Of a DNA stretch of 64,000 nucleotides, positions 50,413 to 61,632 are shown piece after piece; positions within the stretch are counted from its first letter, which is position 1; each line of letters opens with the position of its first letter. Where the stretch lies: assembly GCF_004664715.2 (NCBI RefSeq), contig NC_051072.1, positions 38,936,142 to 39,000,141 on the forward strand, written 5' to 3'. A program made the translations under genes and the position numbers. This DNA is from Peromyscus leucopus. Lineage: Eukaryota > Chordata > Mammalia > Rodentia > Cricetidae. The notes beneath the pieces are model-generated. The model was not told where the DNA came from. It saw only the letters and a program-made list of their open reading frames with translations, and did not search any database.

Positions 50413-51494
50413 TAAAACGAACACTGAACTAATGGTTAGAAAACAAAGCTCTTTATTGTCAATTCAACACAGGAGAATAAAGTGACGTTTAGAGTACCAT
50501 ATTTATTTCTGGGTGTCATTTTCTGAGCTTCGTGTGAGGAGGAATCATGAGTTCAAGATTTTTTTAAAAAATGTGTTAAAATTATGAAGGGTGTTAAAAT
50601 TGCTTTTAAGTGTCCAGAGTGAGAGTTCTGGATGAGCTGAGACCCTGGCACGGAGTGTTCAGACACTGACTAACCAAGTTCAACTTCACATCTTCCTGCT
50701 GAACCTGAGGGAGACCTCGGAAGGACAGTGGAAAGGAAGACGGCATGGGGTCTAAGTATTGAGGCACTAATGTAAATTATTGTCTTGATAGGTTTAAGAA
50801 CACTAACAATCACTTGAGGGATTAGGAGTTTGCAAAGGAATACTTTCTGTTTTTAATAAAACTCATTAGAATGTGCAAAGACATATATTGTGGTGTATCT
50901 TTTCCTTCAAAAAGAAAAACTAAATGTTCTAGCCAGTTGTTCTTAGCAATCGAGTGGAGGACAGTCCTCATGTTTCATGCGTAGAAAAGTTAATACCCTG
51001 TCCAGGGCATTTGGCATTAACTTAGGAGCTAGAACAGAACCTATGTTCTGTTCCGAGCTTTGTGCCTTGTCTGTACAGACGTGGCCGTGTTCTCACAGGG
51101 AGATCTGTCTCCTCCTGTGATAGGAACATCAATGTACTTGCCTCTTGATCTCAAAGGGATAGCCTGAAGATTAGTGATGCAAAATCTGCAAAGTTCTCCA
51201 GACTCTTTAAAGATAAAGTAACACACAGGTAGATGGTATGAGAAGTACTATCTTCTTCTATGTTTTGCACAGGAGCAGTTGAAAGGAAACTAACCCTCGA
51301 GGGCAGTGTCATAGTACAAAAACATTAGCTGGGGATACCAAACAATAACAGCACTAGTGATACTGAATCCAAACTAAGGTCTGCATTCTATACAGTTTCT
51401 TGCAGGGCTTGAATGTTCCATGGGATTACAAGTGATAATTTGTGATAAGCTATGAAATGCCATTAAACATATTCCATTTATAAGCATGTGGCCA
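50413..51494. other. Intron, nothing recognised
   Basis: AT-rich unique-looking sequence. Confidence 0.4.
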
Positions 51495-51513
51495 GTAATT
51501 AATGGGTAAAATT

Positions 51514-51609
51514 TAAAAACTGTCTCGGAACACATCCTTTTCCCCAAAGAGTAATTTACATATAGTGCCCCCCACTCTTTCTCTCTCTAATCAGACGCAT
51601 CATCATGTG
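51514..51609 (+). repeat. Templated local insertion flanked by 19-bp direct repeats
   Basis: Perfect copies of gtaattaatgggtaaaatt at 51495-51513 and 51610-51628 bracket a 96-bp insert. Its last 89 bp align to 49721-49810 with about six substitutions and one deleted base. It has no poly-A tail and is not a SINE or LINE. Confidence 0.85.
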
Positions 51610-51628
51610 GTAATTAATGGGTAAAATT

Positions 51629-52654
51629 GTTGTTCCCATTATTATGATGTGGCAAGTACTCTAATGTCTGTGACCTTTGTTTCCCAAATAGTGAGGTAAA
51701 GGTCATTTTGAAGTACTTTTTAAGAAGTATGACAAAGGGAAATTTCACATGACTAATATATAAAGTGGACATTTGAATATATATGTATTATATGTTTTTA
51801 ACTTTCACTGGAAATGCAGTGATTCCGTTAATGAGCCTCCTCTAGATTTGAAACGAAGATGGGGAAAGACAAAAAATGCCAAGTATTCAATTACTATCCT
51901 GAGCAACAAGAACTCTCTCTCTCGCACACTTCTCAAACACTTCTTCCAGCCCTCTCTTATCTGGTGAAATTAGAGATATGCATAATTCCAGTTACCACTC
52001 CTGTATCCCCATAGAAATCCATGCTTTTATGCTTCAAGTAATACATACCCCCATTCATAATATCACCACACTGGAAGCATCCTAACCACTTAAGAAGAAA
52101 AGATTGGGCAAAGAAATTGTCTCCTTATATAAGAGAACACAATCTATATATGTGCACACAAGGATTATGGTATAAAATTTTCAGGTGCATACAGCACTGG
52201 TAAATCTTACATAAATTATTTCATTTAAAGGAAGCAAAACACAAGAGGATCCATAAGATGACTCCATTCAGGAAATGGAGAAAAAATAAAGAGTAAAAAT
52301 GGAGTAGAGGGAGAATACAATGGTAAACAGTAAGACATGAATGAGCAGGGCAAAGAACTGAAATGTTTTCTTCCATAAAACACCAAACAAGACTAGTTGA
52401 GTTGAAGTTGGTGGTAAAGAAAACACAGTACCTTTAACTGAAATTGAATCCTAATGACCTCCAACCCACGTTTAAAACATAAACAGACCTGTGAAGGTTC
52501 TTCATCATCCTGGATGTGAGTCTCTTTTCACAATTCAGAAGTATGCTTTACTTACGAATCTCCTTTTAACATGCTTTGACTGGGTGTTCACCTTCCAGAT
52601 ACTTGGTGTTAACTAGACATAGCCTCATCTCACTGCATGTGTCTCCAGCCATTG
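51629..52654. other. Intron, nothing recognised
   Basis: A-rich on the plus strand around 52080-52430. No element recognised. Confidence 0.4.
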
Positions 52655-52760
52655 ATATAATGAGTATATTCATTTTACAAAATGGGAAGAGGATAGAGTT
52701 AAAACAGATTGTCTAAATTTATATAATAAACACTACCTTATCTGATAAAAGCCTACTGAC
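52655..52760 (-). repeat. MIR fragment, inverted
   Basis: cattttacaaaatgggaaga and ttaaaacagattgtctaaat match the reversed MIR core. Confidence 0.55.
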
Positions 52761-52969
52761 GAGGCAATATCTATGCATCAGAAAAAGTTCTTATTTTATC
52801 AAAACCTTTTATATTATTAAGACATTATTAATATGTCAGTGAATAACTTGGCTAGACTAGAAAGTTCTCTCTCAAATCATGAACATGGAAAGCTATTTTT
52901 ATACCTGCCCTTTCATTTAAAATCCCTGTTTCATCAATTTATCAGGGATAGATGATGTGGAAGTTGGGA

Positions 52970-53105
52970 GAATGGTCTTTAAGGTCAAAATTAGATTTAA
53001 ACTCAGTTCTGCCATTTGCTACAGAGGCGTGCTGAATGAGCTCCTGAAGTATCTGCTTCTTGTGGTGAGACAAGGACAAAAGCAAATAAAGCATGCAGAG
53101 AACTC
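52970..53105 (+). repeat. MIR fragment
   Basis: ttaaactcagttctgccatt is diagnostic, followed by worn sequence ending aaataaagcatgcagagaac. Confidence 0.55.
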
Positions 53106-54099
53106 AACAAAATGCCAACACATGCAGAGAACTTCATGAGGGCTAGTCATCATCAAAGGCGCTGCTAGCACCATCGCCCCGGCATCATCTTGCTGACCAT
53201 TGGGAAAACATGTCCATCTGATGCTAATGCACTGGAAAGCGCTCTTCCAAGTCAGGTTTGTCTTCAACTTTGCCTCTAGCAAGAGTCCAAGAACATCGAG
53301 GAGAAAACCCACCAGATCCACGTATCAACTTCTCTCATGCTAATTAAACTGAGAATTGGGGAATACAAGGACATATCCGGCAAGGCATGGACAATAGAAG
53401 GAGAAGAGCTCAGCAAAGAGAGATGTCACCTACTTTTCTGCTTACAAGAAATAAACTGTAAGAAAGAGTCAAGCAGAGTGCTAGCCAGCCCAGAAAGATT
53501 TGGTGACTGGAAGCCACCTATACCCAGGAAGGCAAGAATTTAGTGAGGATTTAAAAGCATGTGGGGACTAGACAGAGTCATTAGATCCTAACTACTTGCC
53601 TCTCTCTCTCACTAGAAGCTAAGTATTTCTTTCCTGAAAAAGATCAAATGGAGAGACTTCAATTAAGAGTTGAGGTACTATGGCAAAGAAGCGTGGGTCC
53701 CAGGTTGAAAAACACATGTTCAATTGAAAGTCTATACATGACTAGTAAGAAACTCAGTCTTCTTACATAGAATGGTCCACAAACACTAGCAATCAAGTAT
53801 GTGCTCCAGGCAGTTTTCTCAGACAGCAATTAAGGAATCCACTTATAATGGCATTAAGAAACTTCTCAAAGAATAATCCAGCTGGACAGCCAATCACGTT
53901 ACAGTGAAATCCATACTAACAGCCCCTGCCTGTGCTCTCAGAACTTTTGATGGCATAGTTTTTCTTCAGTGTTATGTTGTCTTCTGTACCTCATTCTTCA
54001 ATTTATTTAATATATATAGTGTTCTTAGATCATTCTATTCCCTTGTTCCCTTCCCTCTTATAGAAACTCTTCCCAAGTTTCCCTTCTTATGTCATGTCT
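53106..54099. other. Intron, nothing recognised
   Basis: No element or exon seen. Confidence 0.4.
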
Positions 54100-54124
54100 T
54101 TGTGTGTGTGTGTGTGTGTGTATG

Positions 54125-54159
<35 letters not shown>
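54100..54159. repeat. (TG)n microsatellite, interrupted
   Basis: Two TG blocks separated by tatgca. Confidence 0.97.
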
Positions 54160-54161
<2 letters not shown>

Positions 54162-55929
54162 TTGTATTTAATGAATGTTGTCTGCATGAACATGAGTGGG
54201 GAGTTATTTGCATGAGCAGGAACAATGTATACGAAAGTGGCTACACACTCATGTAAATAGCATCCTGCCTAACTATCCATAGCTCCTCTGGGATAGATGA
54301 GACCTTATGAGCCCCATTACCTGTTTGTGTATTGTAGTTACGAAGGCCCCAACAGTCCTCCAAATAATAAAAGCTCTTATATTTCTCTTGGTTGGCCTCC
54401 AGAATTAGATAATGACACTACTGAAGACACCATGCACTTTAGTTGTTGCATTTAGAGAAATCAAGCTGGGAACTGGGTGTCAACCTTTCTTCCTGGCTAG
54501 ATTTCACAGCACCAAAGGGGGTTATGCAGGCAGCTAGAGGACAAAAATCATCAACAGTCTTATGTAGCTATGAACCTTGAATACCAGCCTGCTGGATACG
54601 ACACAGCTGTTTGTACAATAGTGGCGTGGCGATTATAGCGGTAACCAACAGTTTGGTGGTTAGAATTTTAAGCCCACTCCATAGGAAAAGCTCATACCTG
54701 GTACTGTAAACCTGGCTCTAAAGGGAGCCTACTACTGCTGTTTTGCTAAATGGACATGGTATCAAACCACCCTGTAAATATTTCTGTGTATACCCATAGA
54801 TTGGCGCTGGGTGGGCCTTGTGCAGAGGCACTTCTGTTCATGGTGAAAGGTGCTTTTTGCAGAGACTCTTCACTGGTGACAGTGCTGATAGTAAGTGACT
54901 GTTGGATGCTCAGCCCTCACAGGGACATTTGTATCACCTACTCCAAGGCTTTGGGGATGTTGTAGGAGAGAGGGAGGAAAGGATGTAAGAGGATGGGAAG
55001 GAAGACTGTGAAATGCTATGTTCTGGACAGTTGCACCCATAACCTCGTCAGAGCAGTGGTGACCTACACAAGACCAAGACCATCACTGTTATATCATGTG
55101 TCACTTTTAAATAAGAACCAAGGATCTGTTGGAGGAACTTCCTAGAATAAATTAGAGAGACTAGCATGAGTAGCAGTTTCAACCAAACAACAAAATCAAC
55201 AGGAAACAGAGAGACAGAGGAAAACCACAAAGGGACATTAATTTGTGCCCTTTGGAAGATAAAATATTCCTTTTATAAAACTAAATGCTATTGAAAAGGG
55301 ATAAACATGGAAGTTCTGAATTTAAAAAAAAATCATCAACTAAACAAAATTTTAATAGAAAGGTTGGTAGATACATCTGAACAAATGTTCTAGTAAATAG
55401 AAAAAAAATGAAAAGGATGAACTTTGTTAAGAAAATAAAGGATTTGATCTGGAAAATCCAACAGAAAATAACCAGATACCCAAGAAATGAGAATAAAGGG
55501 AATGCATAAAAATAATCAGAGAAAAAGCATGTAGCAGAAACATTCCTGAAGAGGAAATCTTAAAAGCTAGACTTTATCTCCAACCATGATCTTAAATAGA
55601 GAGACACAAGCCAGAATCAGGGGTACCCTAAGCTTGACGTTGAAACTTTGTGGTAGTTGAGACCCAGTGTTCAATTTTGTTAACAGCACTGAGTCTAGGA
55701 ACCAAGATTCTGATCAAATGGAGACTGTCAGGTATTGGATTTCTCAAAAGGAAAGTAAAAAAGTGTACTTAGCTGAAAATATGGATCACAAGCAATGCAT
55801 CACTGGAAATCAAGGCAAATCCTCACTCTATTTAGTTTGCTCATATTTATGGGTTGTCACTGAATTTTGCAGGTCATAAAAATTTTCTGTTGTTAACTCA
55901 TGACCTTTGTCTGGTATTATAGAATATTA
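54160..55929. other. Intron, nothing firmly recognised
   Basis: 55260-55560 is strongly A-rich on the plus strand and might be old L1, but I cannot match it. Confidence 0.4.
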
Positions 55930-56375
55930 TTTTAAGGTGTGTTACTTTTGTTTATGTTGCATTTGTTTAACTCTGTGAAGCTGTGTTACTGTGGCTGTCT
56001 AAAACACCTGGTGGCCTAGTAAAGAACTGAATGGCCAATAGCAAGGCAGAAGAAAGGATGGGCGGGGCTGGCAGGCAGAGAGTATAAATAGAAGGAGAAA
56101 TTTGAGAGGGGGAAAGTGTAGCCAGAGAAGGAAGAGAACTCCAGGGGTCAGCCACCTAGCTACACAGCAAGCCACAGAGTAAGGTTTACAGAAGTAAGAG
56201 AACAAGAAAAGCTCAGAGGCAAAAGATAGATGGGGCTAATTTACAGTTAAGGAAAGCTGGCTAGAAATAAGCCAAGCTAAGGTGGGCATTCACAATTAAA
56301 ACTAAGCCTCCGTGTGTAATTTATTTGGGAGCTGGGTGGCAGGCCCCCCAAAAGAGTAAAAACCTCTGACAACAG
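55930..56375 (+). mobile_element. Probable solo LTR of a rodent endogenous retrovirus
   Basis: The sequence matches from memory a repeat common in cricetids. It has a compact promoter: CCAAT at 56035-56039, GC box ggcggggc at 56061-56068 and TATAAATA at 56093-56100. An ATTAAA signal lies near 56295 and gatttatttgggagctggg-like sequence is at the 3' end. No internal retroviral genes flank it. Exact ends and family name (possibly MYSERV-like) are uncertain. Confidence 0.65.
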
Positions 56376-59300
56376 TATAACAATATAGAGACAAAAATTC
56401 TTATTTTTATGTCTACTGAATTATGATAGAAAGCATTCAGCCACCATTCCATAATGAGGTATCCTGGGATGTTATTTTTTACTTAAAAGGGGTGAAATAA
56501 GATAGTAGTCAGTAGTCATTTTTTTATAAGTAGTTTATAGTATTCTAGGTTGTTGCTGTTGTTGTTTTAACGAACAATATCCCATCACAGCAATCGATTC
56601 TCTCTCACACTGGCAACATGACACTGTTAAATGGCTGAAGGACAAACTCAGGCCACAGTGAGCTATGGTTCTTTCAGAAATAAGAGAAACGGCCGTGAGT
56701 GCCAAGACAACTTACGTTAGTCATTTTCTTTGACCTTCTCATGATTTCTGGCTACCTGATTGGCCGTGGTCACAGCTCCCTCCTGCTATAACTTCCAGTC
56801 TGCTCTGAGTTCCTTTAGTGTCACCCTGCTGGCCAGGCAAAGGGAAGTGGAGAAAACATTTTCCTCCCTTTAGTTACACAATATGTTCGAATGATTGGTA
56901 ACATCAGGTTTCTTTCCCTTTGCTCTCCAGTTTACGTCACTAAAGCTAAGACGGATACTAATAGATGAGTGTGAACTAACTACAATACACTCAAAATAAG
57001 AAGTTTCCAGAAGCAGAAACTAAAGTAAAAGTCAGAGTGAACTACTGAATAGGGATTGCAACTCTTCCTAGTGAGGCTAGCTTGCCTTTCCTTTAAGTGT
57101 TCTTTATTAATTTCTCAGGTACTCTTAATTGCTGACCCTCCCTTTCCAAAGCACTGAGCTGGTTTCCCTGGAAGGAATTAAGGGTTTGAAGATATGTAGG
57201 ATTTCCCTTTTAGAGAGATGGAGGAATCTGTGAGCATTTGTGATACTGGTACCCACACAAGTAAGTGTTGAACAATATGTTTCTGGGGGAAAACTAAGTG
57301 TTAGGAATTAAATTGTGGATAAAGGGGGCATTGCTGTGGGTCAGTTGGTAATAAGTAAGATGGGTTTTGTCTTTCTTTAGCCCTGCTCACCTTTCTCTGG
57401 CAGCCACCTTAACCTAGAAATATCTGCCATTGGTAAAGTTCAAGGGGGCCATAAGACTGCTCAAGCTATGAGCTAACTAACTCTGGTCATGAAGTTGCTG
57501 ACTTATAAGAAACACCACTGTAATTCTTTCTGTGGCAGTAGGTACTAATGGATGCCGGGCATTTATTTTTCTTTCCATTTGAGAACAATACTCATTTACT
57601 TCTTTTTTTCTTTCTTCAAGCTGATACAGATCTAGAAACTCACAAACATTGTGTGTCTTGACACACATCAAAAGAAAACCAACCAAACATGAAAACAGAT
57701 ATGTGAGGGGGAAAAAAGGCAGTTCTGATAGCCAGAGAGCACAGCTATACAAAGTCACCTGGGTAATGTACTTTGACTGGTAATACGTCACGTTAGTGAT
57801 TTTGTTAAAACCACAGAAATGTCTTCCTGAAAACAGCCACCACACTCTAGAAAAGGACACTGGTCTGTGAAATTTCAGACCATTGCTAGCCGGAATCACA
57901 CCTGCAGAACTGGAAGAATCTAAATCCCCAGATTTCACTAACCTGCCATCCTTCTTCCTCTTTCCACTTCCGTTCTGAACACACAGAGTCACAGTCTTTG
58001 GCGAACACCATAGCATCACACAGGGGACTCAATAAGAATTGTAGAATTATGCTAGCATAGAATTTCTGTCTTAAATATTTTTTTTTTCCACACACACACA
58101 GACTGCTGAGTATTTGGCTGGTTTGGTTTTAGATTGGGCTTATTTGTTTTAAAGGCAAGTACAAGGGAATCGACTGAGAAGCCAAAGACACTGATAGAGC
58201 TTTGCTGATAAAAATCTTCCAGATGGCACTACTTTACTGAAAGGTCAATTATCGGCCTGGGTCTCCCCCTCTTAATGATGCCCTTGAATGACTTTCTTCC
58301 TGAACCAGAAAATTAAGTCATGAAAACAACTTAGGCTGAAAGTGACCCAGGAATCCTCATAATCATGTTGCAATGATGGCCGAGAAGCTCAAAAGACAGG
58401 TAGGTGCACTGAGAAATTGGAGTTTCCACCTAATTATAAAAAGTGAACTTGCTATTAAGTATTAATGTGGTTTTGGCCTCTATATTTCCAAAGTCAATAT
58501 TAAAAAAAAATATTATGGTTGTCCTGACTAGCAAACTTTCCTCAATTTCCTCCCGGCCATTTTCTACTAACCATTAGCAGTTCTTTACATTTTATGATTG
58601 TGTTTCCATGTATTCACTAGCTAATTTTAGATCTGGTAATTTATGTTGAAACTCTAATAGCATTAGGAAATTCTCAGGTTAGATATTAGGCTAGTCTCCC
58701 ATAGCACAATGAGAAAAAAATCTAGTGATGAAAAAATACATAAAAATAATCTGTTCTCAATATATTGGAGAGTGAATGAAGAGGTAAGTAGAGGCTTCAA
58801 TAGGAGAGATGTTTACTTTTGCTTCATGATAACAAAATATAGAAGCAGATTATGGTTGGAATGATGGCATCATGCTTACCAGGGTCCTAGGCTTTGATTA
58901 TTGTTTGGCTTCATCATTTTGATGGATTTGTTCTCTCTGAAGCTCACTGTGATTATAAGATGAATATTGATGCTCCAGCCATTACCTGAACACTTCCAAG
59001 TCAATATTACAAGGGACAAAGCTAAAAATTCCATCAGGAAGAACCCCCTCTACTTCCATTTCATTGTTTATATTGTTCTTTTAAGGTAGTCTGGGGGAAA
59101 GCAGTCTTTTGATTGAGTAGATGCTACTTAAATAATTAAGATGCACTTGATACTCTTAATTTTCTTGGTTGTTAAGTGAGTGAATCTGTTAAGGATGGTC
59201 AATAGCACCAACCATGTAACTTCTCAAAATTATATGAGATTTGATCTACTGGTATAGAGGGAAAAAAGAGCAGAAATATTAAGTGGTCTCACTAAATTAA

Positions 59301-59959
59301 AAAATCAAAGATGTTAAAGATGTAGGAGCAAATTTTAGATCCTTGATCTCTCAAAAAGAACATAGTAGTGACAAAGCAAACTTGAGTGAGATTCAGCCCA
59401 GGAAATTTAGCTAACCAACATGAATAACAACCCATCTTTACCTGGGTTGTGCCTTGTGACTCACACTTCAAGTTTTACAGTCATAACTTGCTCACAAGCT
59501 GTGACATCCACCTTCTTTGGCTATAAAGTGAGAAACGACGCATTTGCCACAAGTCAAGTTTATATGGTCACTAATTTACCAGCAAAAGGAAAGCTGTACT
59601 GGATACTGTAACAGTATGAGTTACTGTTTGCAGAAGAACAGAGTGTTCCGTGCTCATGGCAAAAACTGGCACTTGAACTACATGAGTGCCTCTAAATCTT
59701 TTATGATGTTGTCCTTTCAAACGCAAACACGTTATTATGGTGTGTACTGAATCTGACATTCTCAAAATAGTGCACATCATTACACAAAGAAGTTTGGATG
59801 CTTTTGACATCCATCTCTTCTTATCTTTTCTATGGTCAACACTTGCTGAGACTCTCCCACCAGGAATCTTCTAAGCCAACCATAGCCCCCAATCATACCT
59901 TACATGCTGTATGTACTTCCTCATGGGAACCACACAACTGGGCTCTATTTTTCCATGTA
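56376..59959. other. Intron, nothing recognised
   Basis: About 3.6 kb without a clear repeat. The 180-codon minus frame at 57477-58019 has no recognisable domain. A short CA tract lies near 58092. Confidence 0.45.
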
Positions 59960-60045
59960 ACTTCTATTCTCTTTGAAGCTTCTTGAAGGCAAGGCCAGCA
60001 ATGTGTTTATTTTCCATAACACTCAGTATGTGTTGATTTTTGCAG
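59960..60045 (+). repeat. Probable L2 3' fragment
   Basis: gaagcttcttgaaggcaagg, ccagcaatgtgtttatttt and aacactcagtatgtgttgat match the L2 (ctccttgagggcaggga...) terminal block. Confidence 0.5.
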
Positions 60046-60409
60046 GTTCTTTCACAGTTATGCTTACAGCATCCCAAGTCTCTTCCCTTGTTTTTAGGGG
60101 TCTCACTCCTCTCACTCCTACTCATAGCAGAGATAAATTGAATGATTTCTCAGAAACACACACCACAGCAAACCATTTTAATACCTTTTTGATAATGCCC
60201 CTATAAGTATTTAAATTTGGAAGTGCCTTGACCTGCGTGTTCACACATAATCTTTTCCTGTCCATTTCTCCATTCATATTTTACAGATTATATATTATCA
60301 ATAGGTACATAAATAGTTACCTCTCTTTCCACATGTCTGTGACTTTGTATATGGAGAGGATCCATGTTAGAAATGGTTTCTTGTTTTGTTTTGAAATCAA
60401 AGGCCTCCT

Positions 60410-61060
60410 GTGGTGATATTTTATTTGTGCACCTCAATAAAGCTTGCTTGGGGATTATAGGAAAAAGTCAGCCACTATATTAAACATTGAGGTTAGGCAG
60501 TGGTAGCACACGCCTTTAATCCTAGCATTTGGGAGGCAGAGATTCATCTGGATCTCTGTGAGTTCAAGGCCACATTGGGAACAGAGCCAAGTGTAGTGGC
60601 ACAAACTTTAATCCCAGCACTAGTTAACCATAGAGTTCTGGAGGTCTGTACAGACAGACAGGAAGTGATAGAGCTGGGCAGAGAGAGGAAGTAAGATGGC
60701 AGGGACAGAAAGGTATATAGGCGTGGATATACAGGAAGCAGGTCTCTCTTGGGCTGAGGGTTTCCCAGAGGTAAGACGTAGCTGGCTTGCCCTCTGATCT
60801 TTCAGCTTTCACCCCAATATCTGGCTCCAGGTCTTTTTGTTTTTTTTTTTTTTTGTTTGTTTGTTTGTTTGTTTTTGTTTTGTTTTAAGACAGGGTTTCT
60901 ATGTATGGTTTTGGTGCCTGTTCTGGATCTCATTCTGTAGATCAGGCTGGCCTTGAACTCACAGAGATCCACCTGGCTCTTGGCTCTGATTAAAGGCGTG
61001 TGCCACCACCGCCAGGCCAGGTTTGTTATTAATAAGACCATTTAGCAATTTGTGTTACAA
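60410..61060 (-). mobile_element. Probable solo LTR containing SINE-like modules, with 6-bp flanking repeat
   Basis: The unit runs from gtggtgatattttatttgtg to agcaatttgtgttacaa and is flanked by cctcct at 60404-60409 and 61061-61066. Read on the minus strand it starts TGTAACAC and ends near ATCACCACA, with a tatatacc box, as LTRs do. It carries B1-like sequence at about 60492-60630 as part of the family and a later B1 insertion. The family is common in rodents; I cannot name it with certainty. Confidence 0.65.
60833..61016 (-). repeat. B1 SINE inserted in the LTR-type repeat
   Basis: A T-rich (TTTG)n tail then agacagggtttctatgtatg ... gattaaaggcgtgtgccacc. Short ccaggt repeats flank it at 60827-60832 and 61017-61022. 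Confidence 0.88.
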
Positions 61061-61277
61061 CCTCCTATTTCCTGAAGCCTTCCTTTCCCCTTTGTGCCCA
61101 CAAGCCAACTGTATCAGACTGTGAAGTGGAGCTCTACTGGTGGGATGAGATGGAGTCACCACTTAGATCAGGGACAAAAGATAAGAGTGATGCTGGCCCT
61201 CTTTTGTTGCTAGCTCAGTTTTGTGTTTGGGGGCACCCTTTTTGCAAAAAGAACTGCCTTGGTGAACAGATGTTTTG

Positions 61278-61280
<3 letters not shown>

Positions 61281-61336
<56 letters not shown>
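61281..61336. repeat. (TG)n microsatellite
   Basis: About 28 TG units, the longest pure TG tract in the window. Confidence 0.98.
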
Positions 61337-61338
<2 letters not shown>

Positions 61339-61509
61339 CACCAAGATTATTCATTGTTTGTTTCTAACAGCCCACACATGAGCCTACAGACTCCTCCAAG
61401 GCATAAATTATTATCTCTGGAAACCTCTGCACGTATATCTATAATTTCCCAGTGAACAGGGAAGTTTAGACAATCAACTTTATCTAAACTCTATGCATGC
61501 TTCTATCAT

Positions 61510-61632
61510 CATTCTTGTTCTCTTGAGTTTGGAAAATGTCATGAGCTCAGAAACTGTGTTCATTTTGCTTTTAATCCCAGGTTCTGACGCACTTGGGATA
61601 GATAGCTAATGATTTGGTGAAAGAATGCATGT
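61510..61632 (+). repeat. Probable L2 3' fragment
   Basis: gtcatgagctcagaaactgt, gttcattttgcttttaatcc and caggttctgacgcacttggg, then gaaagaatgcatg, follow the L2 end. Confidence 0.5.

Noticed and set aside
55260..55560. A-rich block as an L1 ORF1 or 5' UTR fragment
   Set aside because: Only base composition suggests it. I could not align any L1 segment.
57477..58019. 180-codon minus-strand frame on the same strand as Pde4d
   Set aside because: No known domain, no PDE4D similarity and no convincing splice borders. The length is plausible by chance in 64 kb.
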